From contig NC_135134.1 of assembly GCF_051014445.1 (NCBI RefSeq), positions 1,827,672 through 1,891,671 on the forward strand: a stretch of 64,000 nt of DNA. The letters are read 5' to 3'. The stretch comes from Colletes latitarsis (taxonomy: Eukaryota > Arthropoda > Insecta > Hymenoptera > Colletidae). This document shows positions 38,501 through 50,443 of the stretch, piece by piece. Positions within the stretch are counted from its first letter, which is position 1, and the number at the start of each line of letters is the position of its first letter. Position numbers and translations under genes: made by a program. The notes below the pieces were generated by a model, which did not search any database, was not told the DNA's origin, and saw nothing but the letters and a program-made list of their open reading frames with translations.

Positions 38501-41500
38501 GTTCGGATCACGTAGTAATGCGGTACCACACCGAAAGTGTCAAATAAACCTGGTTGCGATTAATATTTTAGAGGATAACGCCAGTTATGTCTCGGTTAGG
38601 TCTGGTATTTGCCCTCGTCTGGCTCGCACTTTTGCATTTTTCGCATACTTGTTGGCCAGATCATGGCCTTTTTCTGGCTTGGACCACGTAGTAATTAGGT
38701 ACCACACTGAAACATTCAACTAAACCTGGTTCCGATTAATATTTTAGAGGATAACGCCGGTTATGTCTGGGTTAGTTCTGGCATTTGCCCTCATCTGGCT
38801 CGCACTTTCGCATCTATCGCATACTTGATGGCTAGATCCTGGCCTTTTTCTGGTTTGGATCACGTAGTAATGCGGCACCACACCGTAACAGTCAATTAAA
38901 CCAGGTTCCGATTAATATTTTAGAGGATAACGCCGGTTATGTCTCGGTTAGGTCTGGGATTTGCCCTCATCTGGCTCGTACCTTCGCATTTTTCGCCTAC
39001 TTGTTGGCAAGATCCTGGGCTTTTTCTGGTTCGGATCACGTAGTAATGCGCTACCACACCGAAACAGTCAATTAAACCTGGTTGCGATTAATATTTTAGA
39101 GGATAACGCCGGTTATGTCTCGGTTAGGTCTGGGATTTGCCCATATCTGGCTCGCACTTTCGCATTTTACGCCTACTTGTTGTCAAGATCCTGGGCTTTT
39201 TCTGGTTTGGATCACGTAGTAATGCGGTACCACACCGTAACATTCAATTAAACCTGGTTGCGATTAATATTTTGGAGGATAACGCCGGTTATGTCTCGGT
39301 TAGGTCTGGGATTTGCCCTCATCTGGCTCGTACCTTTGCATTTTTCGCCTACTTGTTGGCAAGATCCTGGGCTTTTTCTGGTTCGGATCACGTAGTAATG
39401 CGGTACCACACCGTAACATTCAATTAAACCTGGTTACGATTAATATTTTAGAGGATAACGCCGGCTATGTCTGGGATAGGTCTGGTATTCGCCCTCATCT
39501 GGCTCGTACTTTCGCGTTTTTCGCATACTTCCTGGCCAGATCCGTGCCTTCTTCTGGTCTGTATCACGTAGTAATGTGGTACCACACTGAAACCGTCAAT
39601 AAAAGCTGGTTCCGATTAGTATCTTAGAGGATAACGCTGGTTATGGCTGGGTTAGTTCTGGTATTTGCAATCATCCGGCTCGTACCTTCGCATTTTTCGC
39701 CTACTTGTTGTCAAGATCCTGGGCTTCTCCTGGTCTGGATCACGTAGTAATTAGGTACCACACTGAAACATTCAACTAAACCTGGTTCCGATTAATATTT
39801 TGGAGGGTAACGCCGGTTATGTCTCGGTTAGGTCTGGGATTTGCCCTCATCTGGCTCGTACCTTTGCATTTTTCGCCTACTTGTTGGCCAGATCCTGGGC
39901 TTTTCCTGGTTTGGATCACGTAGTAATGTGGTAACACACTGAAACAGTCAAATAAACCTGGTTCCGATTAATATTTTAGAGGATAACGCCGGCTATGTCT
40001 GGGATAGGTCTGGTATTCGCCCTCATCTGGCTCGTACTGTTGCATTTCTCGCATACTTGTTGGCCAGATCCTGGGCTTTTTCTGATCTGGATCACGTAGT
40101 AATGCGGTACCACACCGTAACAGTCAATTAAACTTGGTTGCGATTAATATTTAAGAGGATAACGCCGGTTATGTCTCGGTTAGGTCTGGTATTTGCAATC
40201 ATCTGGCTCGTACCTTCGCATTTTTCGCATACTTGTTAGCCAGATCCTGGGCTTTTCCTGGTTTGGATCACGTAGTAATGTGGCACCACACTGAAACAGT
40301 CAATAGTAGCTGGTTGCGATTAATATTTTAGAGGATAACGCCGGTTATGTCTGGGTTAGGTCTGGGATTTGCCCTCATCTGGCTCGTACTTTCGCATCTA
40401 TCGCATACTTGATGGCTAGATCCTGGCCTTTTTCTGGTTTGGATCACGGAGTAATGCGGTACCACACCGAAACAGCCAATTAAACCTGGTTGCGAATAAT
40501 ATTTTAGAGGATAACGCCGGTTATGTCTCAGTTAGGTCTGGGATTTGCCCTCATCTGGCTCGTACTTTCGCATTTTTCGCATACTTGCTTGCCAGATCCT
40601 GGCCTCTTTCTGGTCTGTATCATGTAGTAATGTGGTACCACACTGAAACCATCAATAAAGGCCGGTTCCGATTAGTATCTTAGAGGATAACGCTGGTTAT
40701 GGCTGGGTTAGTTCTGGTATTTGCAATCATCTGGCTCGTACCTTCGCATTGTTCGCCTACTTGTTGTCAAGATCCTGGGCTTTTTCTGGTTTGAATCACG
40801 TAGTAATGCGGTACCACACCGTAACAGACAATTAAACCTGGTTGCGATTAATATTTTGGGGGATAACGCCGGTTATGTCTCGGTTAGGTCTGGGATTTGC
40901 CCTCATCTGGCTCGCACTTTCGCATCTATCGCATACTTGATGGCTAGATCCTGGCCTTTTTCTGGTTCGGATCACGTAGTAATGCGCTACCACACCGAAA
41001 CAGTCAATTAAACCTGGTTGCGATTAATATTTTAGAGGATAACGCCGGTTATGTCTCGGTTAGGTCTGGGATTTGCCCTAATCTGGCTCCTACTTTCGCA
41101 TTTTTCGCATACTTGTTGGCCAGATCCTGGCCTTTTTCTGGCATGGATCACGTAGTAATGCGGTACCACACCGAAACAGTCAATTAAACCTGGTTGCGAT
41201 TAATATTTTAGAGGATAACGCCGGTTATGTCTCGGTTAGGTCTGGGATTTGCCCTCATCTGGCTCGTACTTTCGCATCTATCGCATACTTGATGGCTAGA
41301 TCCTGGCCTTTTTCTGGTTTGGATCACGTAGTAATGCGGTACCACACCGAAACAGTCAATTAAACCTGGTTGCGATTAATATTTTAGAGGATAACGCCGG
41401 TTATGTCTCGGTTAGGTCTGGGATTTGCCCTCATCTGGCTCGTACTTTCGCATTTTTCGCATACTTGTTAGCCAGATCCTGGCCTTTTTCTGGCTTGGAC

Positions 41501-42906
41501 CACGTAGTAATTAGGTACCACACTGAAACATTCAACTAAACCTGGTTCCGATTAATGTTTTAGCGGATAACGCCGGTTATGTCTGGGTTAGCTCTGGGAT
41601 TTGCCCTCATCTGGCTCGCACTTTCGCATTTTTCGCATACTTGCTGGCCAGATCCTGGCGTTTTTCTGGCCTGTATCACGTAGCAATGTGGTACCACACT
41701 GAAACCGTCAATAAAAGCTGGTTCCGATTAGTATCTTAGAGGATAACGCTGGTTATGGCTGGGTTAGTTCTGGTATTTGCAATTATCTGGCTCGTACCTT
41801 CGCATTTTTCGCCTACTTGTTGTCAAGATCCTGGGCTTTTTCTGGTTTGGATAACGTAGCAATGCGGTACCACACCGTAACAGTCAATTAAACCTGGTTG
41901 CGATTAATATTCTGGAGGATAACGCCGGTTATGTCTCGGTTAGGTCTGGGATTTTTCCTCATCTGGCTCGTACCTTTGCATTTTTCGCCTACTTGTTGGC
42001 AAGATCCTGGGCTTTTTCTGGTTCGGATCACGTAGTGATGCGGTACCACACCGAAACAGTCAATTAAACCTGATTGCGATTAATATTTTAGAGGATAACG
42101 CCGGTTATGTCTCGGTTAGGCCTGGGATTTGCCCTCATCTGGCTCGTACTTTCTCATTTTTCGCATACTTGTTAGCCAGATCCTGGCCTTTTTCTGGCTT
42201 GGACCTCGTAGTAATCAGGTACCACACTGAAACATTCAACTAAACCTGGTTCCGATTAATATTTTAGAGGATAACGCCGGTTATGTCTCGGTTAGTTCTG
42301 GTATTTGCCCTCGTCTGGCTCGCACTTTCGCATCTATCGCATACTTGATGGCTAGATCCTGGCCTTTTTCTGGTTTGGATCACGTAGTAATGCGGTACCA
42401 CACCGAAACAGTCAATTAAACCTGGATGCGATTAATATTTTAGAGGATAACGCCGGTTATGTCTCGGTTAGGTCTGGGATTTGCCCTCATCTGGCTCGCA
42501 CTTTCGCATTTTTCGCATACTTGTTGGCCAGATCCTGGCCTTTTTCTGGCATGGACCACGTAGTAATGTGGTACCACACTGAAACAGTCAAATAAACCTG
42601 GTTCCGACTAATATTTTAGGGGATAACGCCGGCTATGTCTGGGATAGGTTTGGTATTCGCCCTCATCTGGCTCGTACTTTCGCATTTTTTGCATACTTGC
42701 TGGCCAGATCCTGGCCTTTTTCTGGTCTGTATCACGTAGCAATGTGGTACCACTCTGAAACCGTCAATAAAAGCTGGTTCCGATTAGTATCTTAGAGGAT
42801 AACGCTGGTTATGGCTGGGTTAGTTCTGGTATTTGCAATCATCTGGCTCGTACCTTCGCATTTTTCGCCTACTTGTTGTCAAGATCCTGGCCTCTTTCTG
42901 GTTTAG
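35527..42906 (+). repeat. 42-monomer higher-order unit, copy 2
   Basis: This is the tandem partner of 28147-35526. The differences I found are GATACAG versus GAAACAG (copy 1 position about 30287), CTTCGCAT versus CTTCACAT (copy 1 position about 30727) and GTGCCTTTTTC versus GTGCCTTCTTC (copy 1 position about 32171). Matching continues about 62 bases past the end, to 42968, where TATTTAAGAGG and CGGTGAGG begin a different arrangement. Three changes in 7.4 kb means a very recent event or strong homogenisation. Confidence 0.95.
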
Positions 42907-45900
42907 ATCACGTAGTAATGCGGTACCACACCGAAACAGTCAATTAAACCTGGTTGCGATTAATATTTAAGAGGATAACGCCGGTTATGTCTCGGTGAGG
43001 TCTGGGATTTGCCCTCATCTGGCTCGCACTTTCGCATCTATCGCATACTTGATGGCTAGATCCTGGCCTTTTTCTGGTTTGGATCACGTAGTAATGCGGT
43101 ACCACACCGAAACAGTCAATTAAACCTGGTTGCGATTAATATTTTAGAGGATAACGCCGGTTATGTCTCGGATAGGTCTGGTATTTGCCCTCATCTGGCT
43201 CGTACTTTCGCATTTTTCGCATACTTGCTGGCCAGATCCTGGCCTTTTTCTGGTCTGTATCACGTAGTAATGTGATACCACACTGAAACCGTCAACAAAA
43301 GCTGGTTCCGATTAGTATCTTAGAGGATAACGCTGGTTATGGCTGGGTTAGTTCTGGTATTTGCAATCATCTGGCTCGTACTTTCGCATTTTTCGCATAC
43401 TTGCTGGCCAGATCCTGGCCTTTTTCTGGTCTGTATCACGTAGTAATGTGGTACCACACTGAAACCGTCAATAAAAGCTGGTTCCGATTAGTATCTTAGA
43501 GGATAACGCCGGTTATGTCTCGGTTAGGTCTGGGATGTGCCCTCATCTGGCTCGTACCTTTGCATTTTTCGCCTACTTGCTGGCAAGATCCTGGGCTTTT
43601 TCTGGTTCGGATCACGTAGTAATGCGGTACCACACCGAAACAGTCAATTAAACCTGGTTGCGATTAATATTTTAGAGGATAACGCCGGTTATGTCTCGGT
43701 TAGGTCTGGGATTTGCCCTCATCTGGCTCGTACTTTCGCATTTTTCGCATACTTGTTAGCCAGATCCTGGCCTTTTTCTGGCTTGGACCACGTAGTAATA
43801 AGGTACCACACTGAAACATTCAACTAAACCAGGTTCCGATTAATGTTTTAGCGGATAACGCCGGTTATGTCTGGGTTAGCTCTGGTATTTGCCCTCATCT
43901 GGCTCGCACTTTCGCATCTATCGCATACTTGATGGCTAGACCCTGGTCTTTTTCTGGTTTGGATCACGTAGTAATGCGGTACCACACCGAAACAGTCAAT
44001 TAAACCTGGTTGCGATTAATATTTTAGAGGATAACGCCGGTTATGTCTCGGTTAGGTCTGGGATTTGCCCTGATCTGGCTCCTACTTTCGCATTTTTCGC
44101 ATACTTGTTGGCCAGATCCTGGGCTTTTCCTGGTTTGGATCACGTAGTAATATGGTACCACACTGAAACAGTCAATGAAACCTGGTTCCGATTAATGTTT
44201 TAGAGGATGACGCCGCTTATGTCTCGGTTAGGTCTGGGATTTGCCCTCATCTGGCTCGTACTTTCGCATTTTTCGCATACTTGTTGGCCAGATCCTGGCC
44301 TTTTTCTGGCTTGGACCACGTAGTAATTTGGTACCACACTGAAACATTCGACTAAACCTGGTTCCGATTAATATTTTAGAGGATAGCGCCGGTTATGTCT
44401 CGGTTAGGTCTGGGATTTGCCCTCATCTGGCTCGCACTTTCGCATTTTTCGCATACTTGTTGGCCAGATCCTGGCCTTTTTCTGGCTAGGACCACGTAGT
44501 AATGTGGTACCACACTGAAACAGTCAAGTAAACCTGGTTCCGATTAATATTTTAGAGGATAACGTCGGCTATGTCTCGGATAGGTCTGGTATTTGCCCTC
44601 ATCTGGCTCGAACTTTCGCATTTTTCGCATACTTGCTGGCCAGATCCTGGCCTTTTTCTGGCTTGTATCACGTAGTAATGTGGTACCACACTGAAACCGT
44701 CAATAAAAGCTGGTTCCGATTAGTATCTTAGAGGATAACGCTGGTTATGGCTGGGTTAGTTCTGGTATTTGCAATCATCTGGCTCGTACCTTTGCATTTT
44801 TCGCCTACTTGTTGGCAAGATCCTGGACTTTTTCTGGTTCGGATCACGTAGTAATGCGGTACCACACCGAAACAGTCATTTAAACCTGGTTGCGATTAAT
44901 ATTTTAGAGGATAACGCCGGTTATGTCTCGGTTAGGTCTGGGATTTGCCCTCATCTGGCTCGCATTTTCGCATCTATCGCATACTTGATGGCTAGTTCCT
45001 GGCCTTTTTCTGGTTTGGATCACGTAGTAATGCGGTACCACACCGAAACAGTCAATTAAACCTGGTTGCGATTAATATTTTAGAGGATAACGCCGGCTAG
45101 GTCTGGGATAGGTCTGGTATTTGCCCTCATCTGGCTCGCACTTTCGCATTTTTCGCATACTTGCTGGCCAGATCCTGGCCTTTTTCAGGCTTGGACGACG
45201 TAGTAATGTGGTACCACACTAAAACAGTCAAATAAACCTGGTTCCGATTAATATTTTAGAGGATAACGCCGGTTATGTCTCGGTTAGGTCTGGGATTTGC
45301 CCTCATCTGGCTCGTACTTTCGCATTTTTCGCATACTTGTTGGCCAGATCCTGGCCTTTTTCTGGCTTGGACCACGTAGTAATTTGGTACCACACTGAAA
45401 CATTCAACTAAACCTGGTTCCGATTAATATTTTAGAGGATAACGCCGGTTATGTCTGAGTTAGTTCTGGAATTTGCCCTCATCTGGCTCGCACTTTCGCA
45501 TCTATCGCATACTTGATGGCTAGATCCTGGCCTTTTTCTGGTTTGGATCACGTAGTAATGCGGTACCACACCGAAGCAGTCAATTAAACCTGGTTGCGAT
45601 TAATATTTTAGAGGATAACGCCGGTTATGTCTCGGTAAGGTCTGGGATTTGCCCTCCTCTGGCTCGCACTTTCGCATTTTTCGCATACTTGTTGGCCAGA
45701 TCCTGGCCTTTTTCTGGCTTGGACCACGTAGTAATGTGGTACCACACCGAAACAGTCAAATAAACCTGGTTCCGATTAATATTTTAGAGGATAACGCCGG
45801 CTATGTCTGGGATAGGTCTGGTATTTGCCCTCATCTGGCTCGCACTGTCGCATTTTTCGCATACTTGCTGGCCAGATCCTGGCCTTTTTCTGGTCTGTAT

Positions 45901-46310
45901 CACGTAGTAATGTGGTACCACACTGAAACCGTCAATAAAAGCTGGTTCCGATTAGTATCTTAGAGGCAACGCTGGTTATGGCTGGGTTAGTTCTGGTATT
46001 TGCAATCATCTGGCTCGTACCTTCGCATTTTTCGCCTACTTGTTGTCAAGATCCTGGGCTTTTTCTGGTTCGGATCACGTAGTAATGCGGTACCACACCG
46101 AAACAGACAAGTAAACCTGGTTGCGATTAATATTTTGGGGGATAACGCCGGTTATGTCTCGGTTAGGTCTGGGATTTGCCCTCATCTGGCTCGTACCTTT
46201 GCATTTTTCGCCTACTTGTTGGCAAGATCCTGGGCTTTTTCTGGTTCGGATCACGTAGTAATGCGGTACCACACCGAAACAGTCAATTAAACCTGTTTGC
46301 GATTAATATT
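42907..46310 (+). repeat. Mosaic block between the 42-monomer units and their third relative
   Basis: About nineteen monomers. A chimeric marker junction lies near 43489-43520. From about 44769 the order of monomers follows 26490 onward (shift 18279, then 18103 from about 45450). The variants GTCTGAGTTAGTTCTGGAAT, CGGTAAGGTCTGG and GAGGCAACGC occur in the same order as near 27350-27870. No other sequence type was seen. Confidence 0.83.
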
Positions 46311-48420
46311 TTAGAGGATCACGCCGGTTATGTCTCGGTTAGGTCTGGGATTTGCCCTCATCTGGCTCGCAGTTTCGCATCTATCGCATACTTGATGGCT
46401 AGTTCCTGGCCTTTTTCTGGTTTGGATGACGTAGTAATGCGGTACCACACCGAAACAGTCAATTAAACCTGGTTGCGATTAATATTTTAGAGGATAACGC
46501 CGGCTAGGTCTGGGATAGGTCTGGTATTTGCCCTCATCTGGCTCGCACTTTCGCATTTTTCGCATACTTGCTGGCCAGATCCTGGCCTTTTTCAGGCTTG
46601 GACAACGTAGTAATGCGGTACCACACTAAAACAGTCAAATAAACCTGGTTCCGATTAATATTTTAGAGGATAACGCCGGTTATGTCTCGGTTAGGTCTGG
46701 GATTTGCCCTCATCTGGCTCGTACTTTCGCATTTTTCGCATACTTGTTGGCCAGATCCTGGCCTTTTCCTGGCTTGGACCACGTAGTAATTAGGTACCAC
46801 ACTGAAACATTCAACTAAACCTGGTTCCGATTAATATTTTAGAGGATAACGCCGGTTATGTCTCGGTTAGGTCTGGGATTTGCCCATATCTGGCTCGCAC
46901 TTTCGCATTTTACGCCTACTTGTTGTCAAGATCCTGGCCTTTTTCTGGTTTGGATCACGTAGTAATGCGGTACCACACCGTAACATTCAATTAAACCTGG
47001 TTGCGATTAATATTTTGGAGGATAACGCCGGTTATGTCTCGGTTAGGTCTGGGATTTGCCCTCATCTGGCTCGTACCTTTGCATTTTTCGCCTACTTGTT
47101 GGCAAGATCCTGGGCTTTTTCTGGTTCGGATCACGTAGTAATGCGGTACCACACCGTAACATTCAATTAAACCTGGTTACGATTAATATTTTAGAGGATA
47201 ACGCCGGCTATGTCTGGGATAGGTCTGGTATTCGCCCTCATCTGGCTCGTACTTTCGCGTTTTTCGCATACTTCCTGGCCAGATCCGTGCCTTTTTCTGG
47301 TCTGTATCACGTAGTAATGTGGTACCACACTGAAACCGTCAATAAAAGCTGGTTCCGATTAGTATCTTAGAGGATAACGCTGGTTATGGCTGGGTTAGTT
47401 CTGGTATTTGCAATCATCCGGCTCGTACCTTCGCATTTTTCGCCTACTTGTTGTCAAGATCCTGGGTTTCTTCTGGTCTGGATCACGTAGTAATTAGGTA
47501 CCACACTGAAACATTCAACTAAACCTGGTTCCGATTAATATTTTGGAGGGTAACGCCGGTTATGTCTCGGTTAGGTCTGGGATTTGCCCTCATCTGGCTC
47601 GTACCTTTGCATTTTTCGCCTACTTGTTGGCCAGATCCTGGGCTTTTCCTGGTTTGGATCACGTAGTAATGTGGTAACACACTGAAACAGTCAAATAAAC
47701 CTGGTTCCGATTAATATTTTAGAGGATAACGCCGGCTATGTCTGGGATAGGTCTGGTATTCGCCCTCATCTGGCTCGTACTTTCGCATTTTTCGCATACT
47801 TCCTGGCCAGATCCGTGCCTTTTTCTGGTCTGTATCACGTAGTAATATGGTACCACACTGAAACCGTCAATAAAAGCTGGTTCCGATTAGTATCTTAGAG
47901 GATAACGCTGGTTATGGCTGGGTTAGTTCTGGTATTTGCAATCATCTGGCTCGTACCTTCGCATTTTTCGCCTACTTGTTGTCAAGATCCTGGGCTTTTT
48001 CTGGTTTGGATCCCGTAGTAATGTGGCTGCACACCGAAAGAGTCAATTGAATCAGGTTGCGATTAATATTTTAGAGGATAACGCCGGTTATGTCGGGGTT
48101 AGGTCTGGTATATGCCCTCATCTGGCTCGTACTGTTGCATTTCTCGCATACTTGTTGGCCAGATCCTGGGCTTTTTCTGGTCTGGATCACGTAGTAATGC
48201 GGTACCACACCGTAACAGTCAATTAAACTTGGTTGCGATTAATATTTTAGAGGATAACGCCGGTTATGTCTCGGTTAGGTCTGGTATTTGCAATCATCTG
48301 GCTCGTACCTTCGCATTTTTCGCATACTTGTTAGCCAGATCCTGGGCTTTTCCTGGTTTGGATCACGTAGTAATGTGGCACCACACTGAAACAGTCAATA
48401 GTAGCTGGTTGCGATTAATA

Positions 48421-48520
48421 TTTTAGAGGATAGCGCCGCTTATGTCTCGGTTAGGTCTGGGATTTGCCCTCATCTGGCTCGTACTTTCGCATTTTTCGCA
48501 TACGAGCTGGCCAGATCCTG
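48421..48520 (+). repeat. Fusion of two monomers with loss of 165 bp
   Basis: The left part has GAGGATAGCGCCGCTTATGT, which elsewhere belongs to the 11-bp-deleted monomer. The right part has CATACGAGCTGGCC, which elsewhere belongs to a monomer just downstream. Relative to 30320-30580 exactly one 165-bp short monomer length is missing, so this is a clean one-repeat deletion by unequal exchange in phase. Confidence 0.82.
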
Positions 48521-48997
48521 GCCTTTTTCTGGTCTGTATCACGTAGCAATGTGGTACCACTCTGAAACCGTCAATAAAAGCTGGTTCCGATTAGTATCTT
48601 AGAGGATAACGCTGGTTATGGCTGGGTTAGTTCTGGTATTTGCAATCATCTGGCTCGTACCTTCGCATTTTTCGCCTACTTGTTGTCAAGAGCCTGGGCT
48701 TTTTCTGGTTCGGATCACGTAGTAATGCGGAACCACACCGAAACTGTCAATTAAACCTGGTTGCGATTAATATTTTAGAGGATAACGCCGGTTATGTCTC
48801 GGTTAGGTCTGGGATTTGCCCTGATCTGGCTCCTACTTTCGCATTTTTCGCATACTTGTTGGCCAGATCTTGGGCTTTTCCTGGTTTGGATTACGTAGTA
48901 ATGCGGTACCACACCGAAGCAGTCAATTAAACCTGGTTGCGATTAATATTTTAGAGGATAACGCCGGTTATGTCTCGGTTAGGTCTGGGTTTTGCCC

Positions 48998-49701
48998 GCA
49001 TCTGGCTCGTACCTTTGCATTTTTCGCCTACTTGTTGGCCAGATCATGGCCTTTTTCTGGCTTGGACCACGTAGTAATTAGGTACCACACTGAAACATTC
49101 AACTAAACCTGGTTCCGATTAATATTTTAGAGGATAACGCCGGTTATGTCTGGGTTAGTTCTGGCATTTGCCCTCATCTGGCTCGCACTTTCGCATCTAT
49201 CGCATACTTGATGGCTAGATCCTGGCCTTTTTCTGGTTTGGATCACGTAGTAATGCGGTACCACACCGTAACAGTCAATTAAACCAGGTTCCGATTAATA
49301 TTTTAGAGGATAACGCCGGTTATGTCTCGGTTAGGTCTGGGATTTGCCCTCATCTGGCTCGTACCTTCGCATTTTTCGCCTACTTGTTGGCAAGATCCTG
49401 GGCTTTTTCTGGTTCGGATCACGTAGTAATGCGCTACCACACCGAAACAGTCAATTAAACCTGGTTGCGATTAATATTTTAGAGGATAACGCCGGTTATG
49501 TCTCGGTTAGGTCTGGGATTTGCCCATATCTGGCTCGCACTTTCGCATTTTACGCCTACTTGTTGTCAAGATCCTGGGCTTTTTCTGGTTTGGATCACGT
49601 AGTAATGCGGTACCACACCGTAACATTCAATTAAACCTGGTTGCGATTAATATTTTGGAGGATAACGCCGGTTATGTCTCGGTTAGGTCTGGGATTTGCC
49701 C
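48998..49701 (+). repeat. 4-monomer (704 bp) tandem duplication, copy 1
   Basis: The four monomers here are repeated immediately downstream at exactly 704 bases. Shared variants include CCAGATCATGGCC, AGTTCTGGCATTTG and AAACCAGGTTCCG. The left boundary is placed after the last mismatch (CCCGCATC here, CCCTCATC in copy 2). Confidence 0.88.
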
Positions 49702-50443
49702 TCATCTGGCTCGTACCTTTGCATTTTTCGCCTACTTGTTGGCCAGATCATGGCCTTTTTCTGGCTTGGACCACGTAGTAATTAGGTACCACACTGAAAC
49801 ATTCAACTAAACCTGGTTCCGATTAATATTTTAGAGGATAACGCCGGTTATGTCAGGGTTAGTTCTGGCATTTGCCCTCATCTGGCTCGCACATTCGCAT
49901 CTATCGCATACTTGATGGCTAGATCCTGGCCTTTTTCTGGTTTGGATCACGTAGTAATGCGGTACCACACCGTAACAGTCAATTAAACCAGGTTCCGATT
50001 AATATTTTAGAGGATAACGCCGGTTATGTCTCGGTTAGGTCTGGGATTTGCCCTCATCTGGCTCGTACCTTCGCATTTTTCGCCTACTTGTTGGCAAGAT
50101 CCTGGGCTTTTTCTGGTTCGGATCACGTAGTAATGCGCTACCACACCGAAACAGTCAATTAAACCTGGTTGCGATTAATATTTTAGAGGATAACGCCGGT
50201 TATGTCTCGGTTAGGTCTGGGATTTGCCCATATCTGGCTCGCACTTTCGCATTTTACGCCTACTTGTTGTCAAGATCCTGGGCTTTTTCTGGTTTGGATC
50301 ACGTAGTAATGCGGTACCACACCGTAACATTCAATTAAACCTGGTTGCGATTAATATTTTGGAGGATAACGCCGGTTATGTCTCGGTTAGGTCTGGGATT
50401 TGCCCTCATCTGGCTCGTACCTTTGCATTTTTCGCCTACTTGT
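49702..50443 (+). repeat. 4-monomer tandem duplication, copy 2
   Basis: This is the partner of 48998-49701. Differences seen are TGTCAGGGTTAG for TGTCTGGGTTAG near 49854 and CGCACATTCGC for CGCACTTTCGC near 49892. Homology ends at the switch from GTTGGCCAG to GTTGGCAAG. Confidence 0.87.

Noticed and set aside
2881..46272. Runs of 65 to 104 codons on the - strand
   Set aside because: They are the reverse complement of the same satellite, appear only where variants remove a stop, and carry no independent support.
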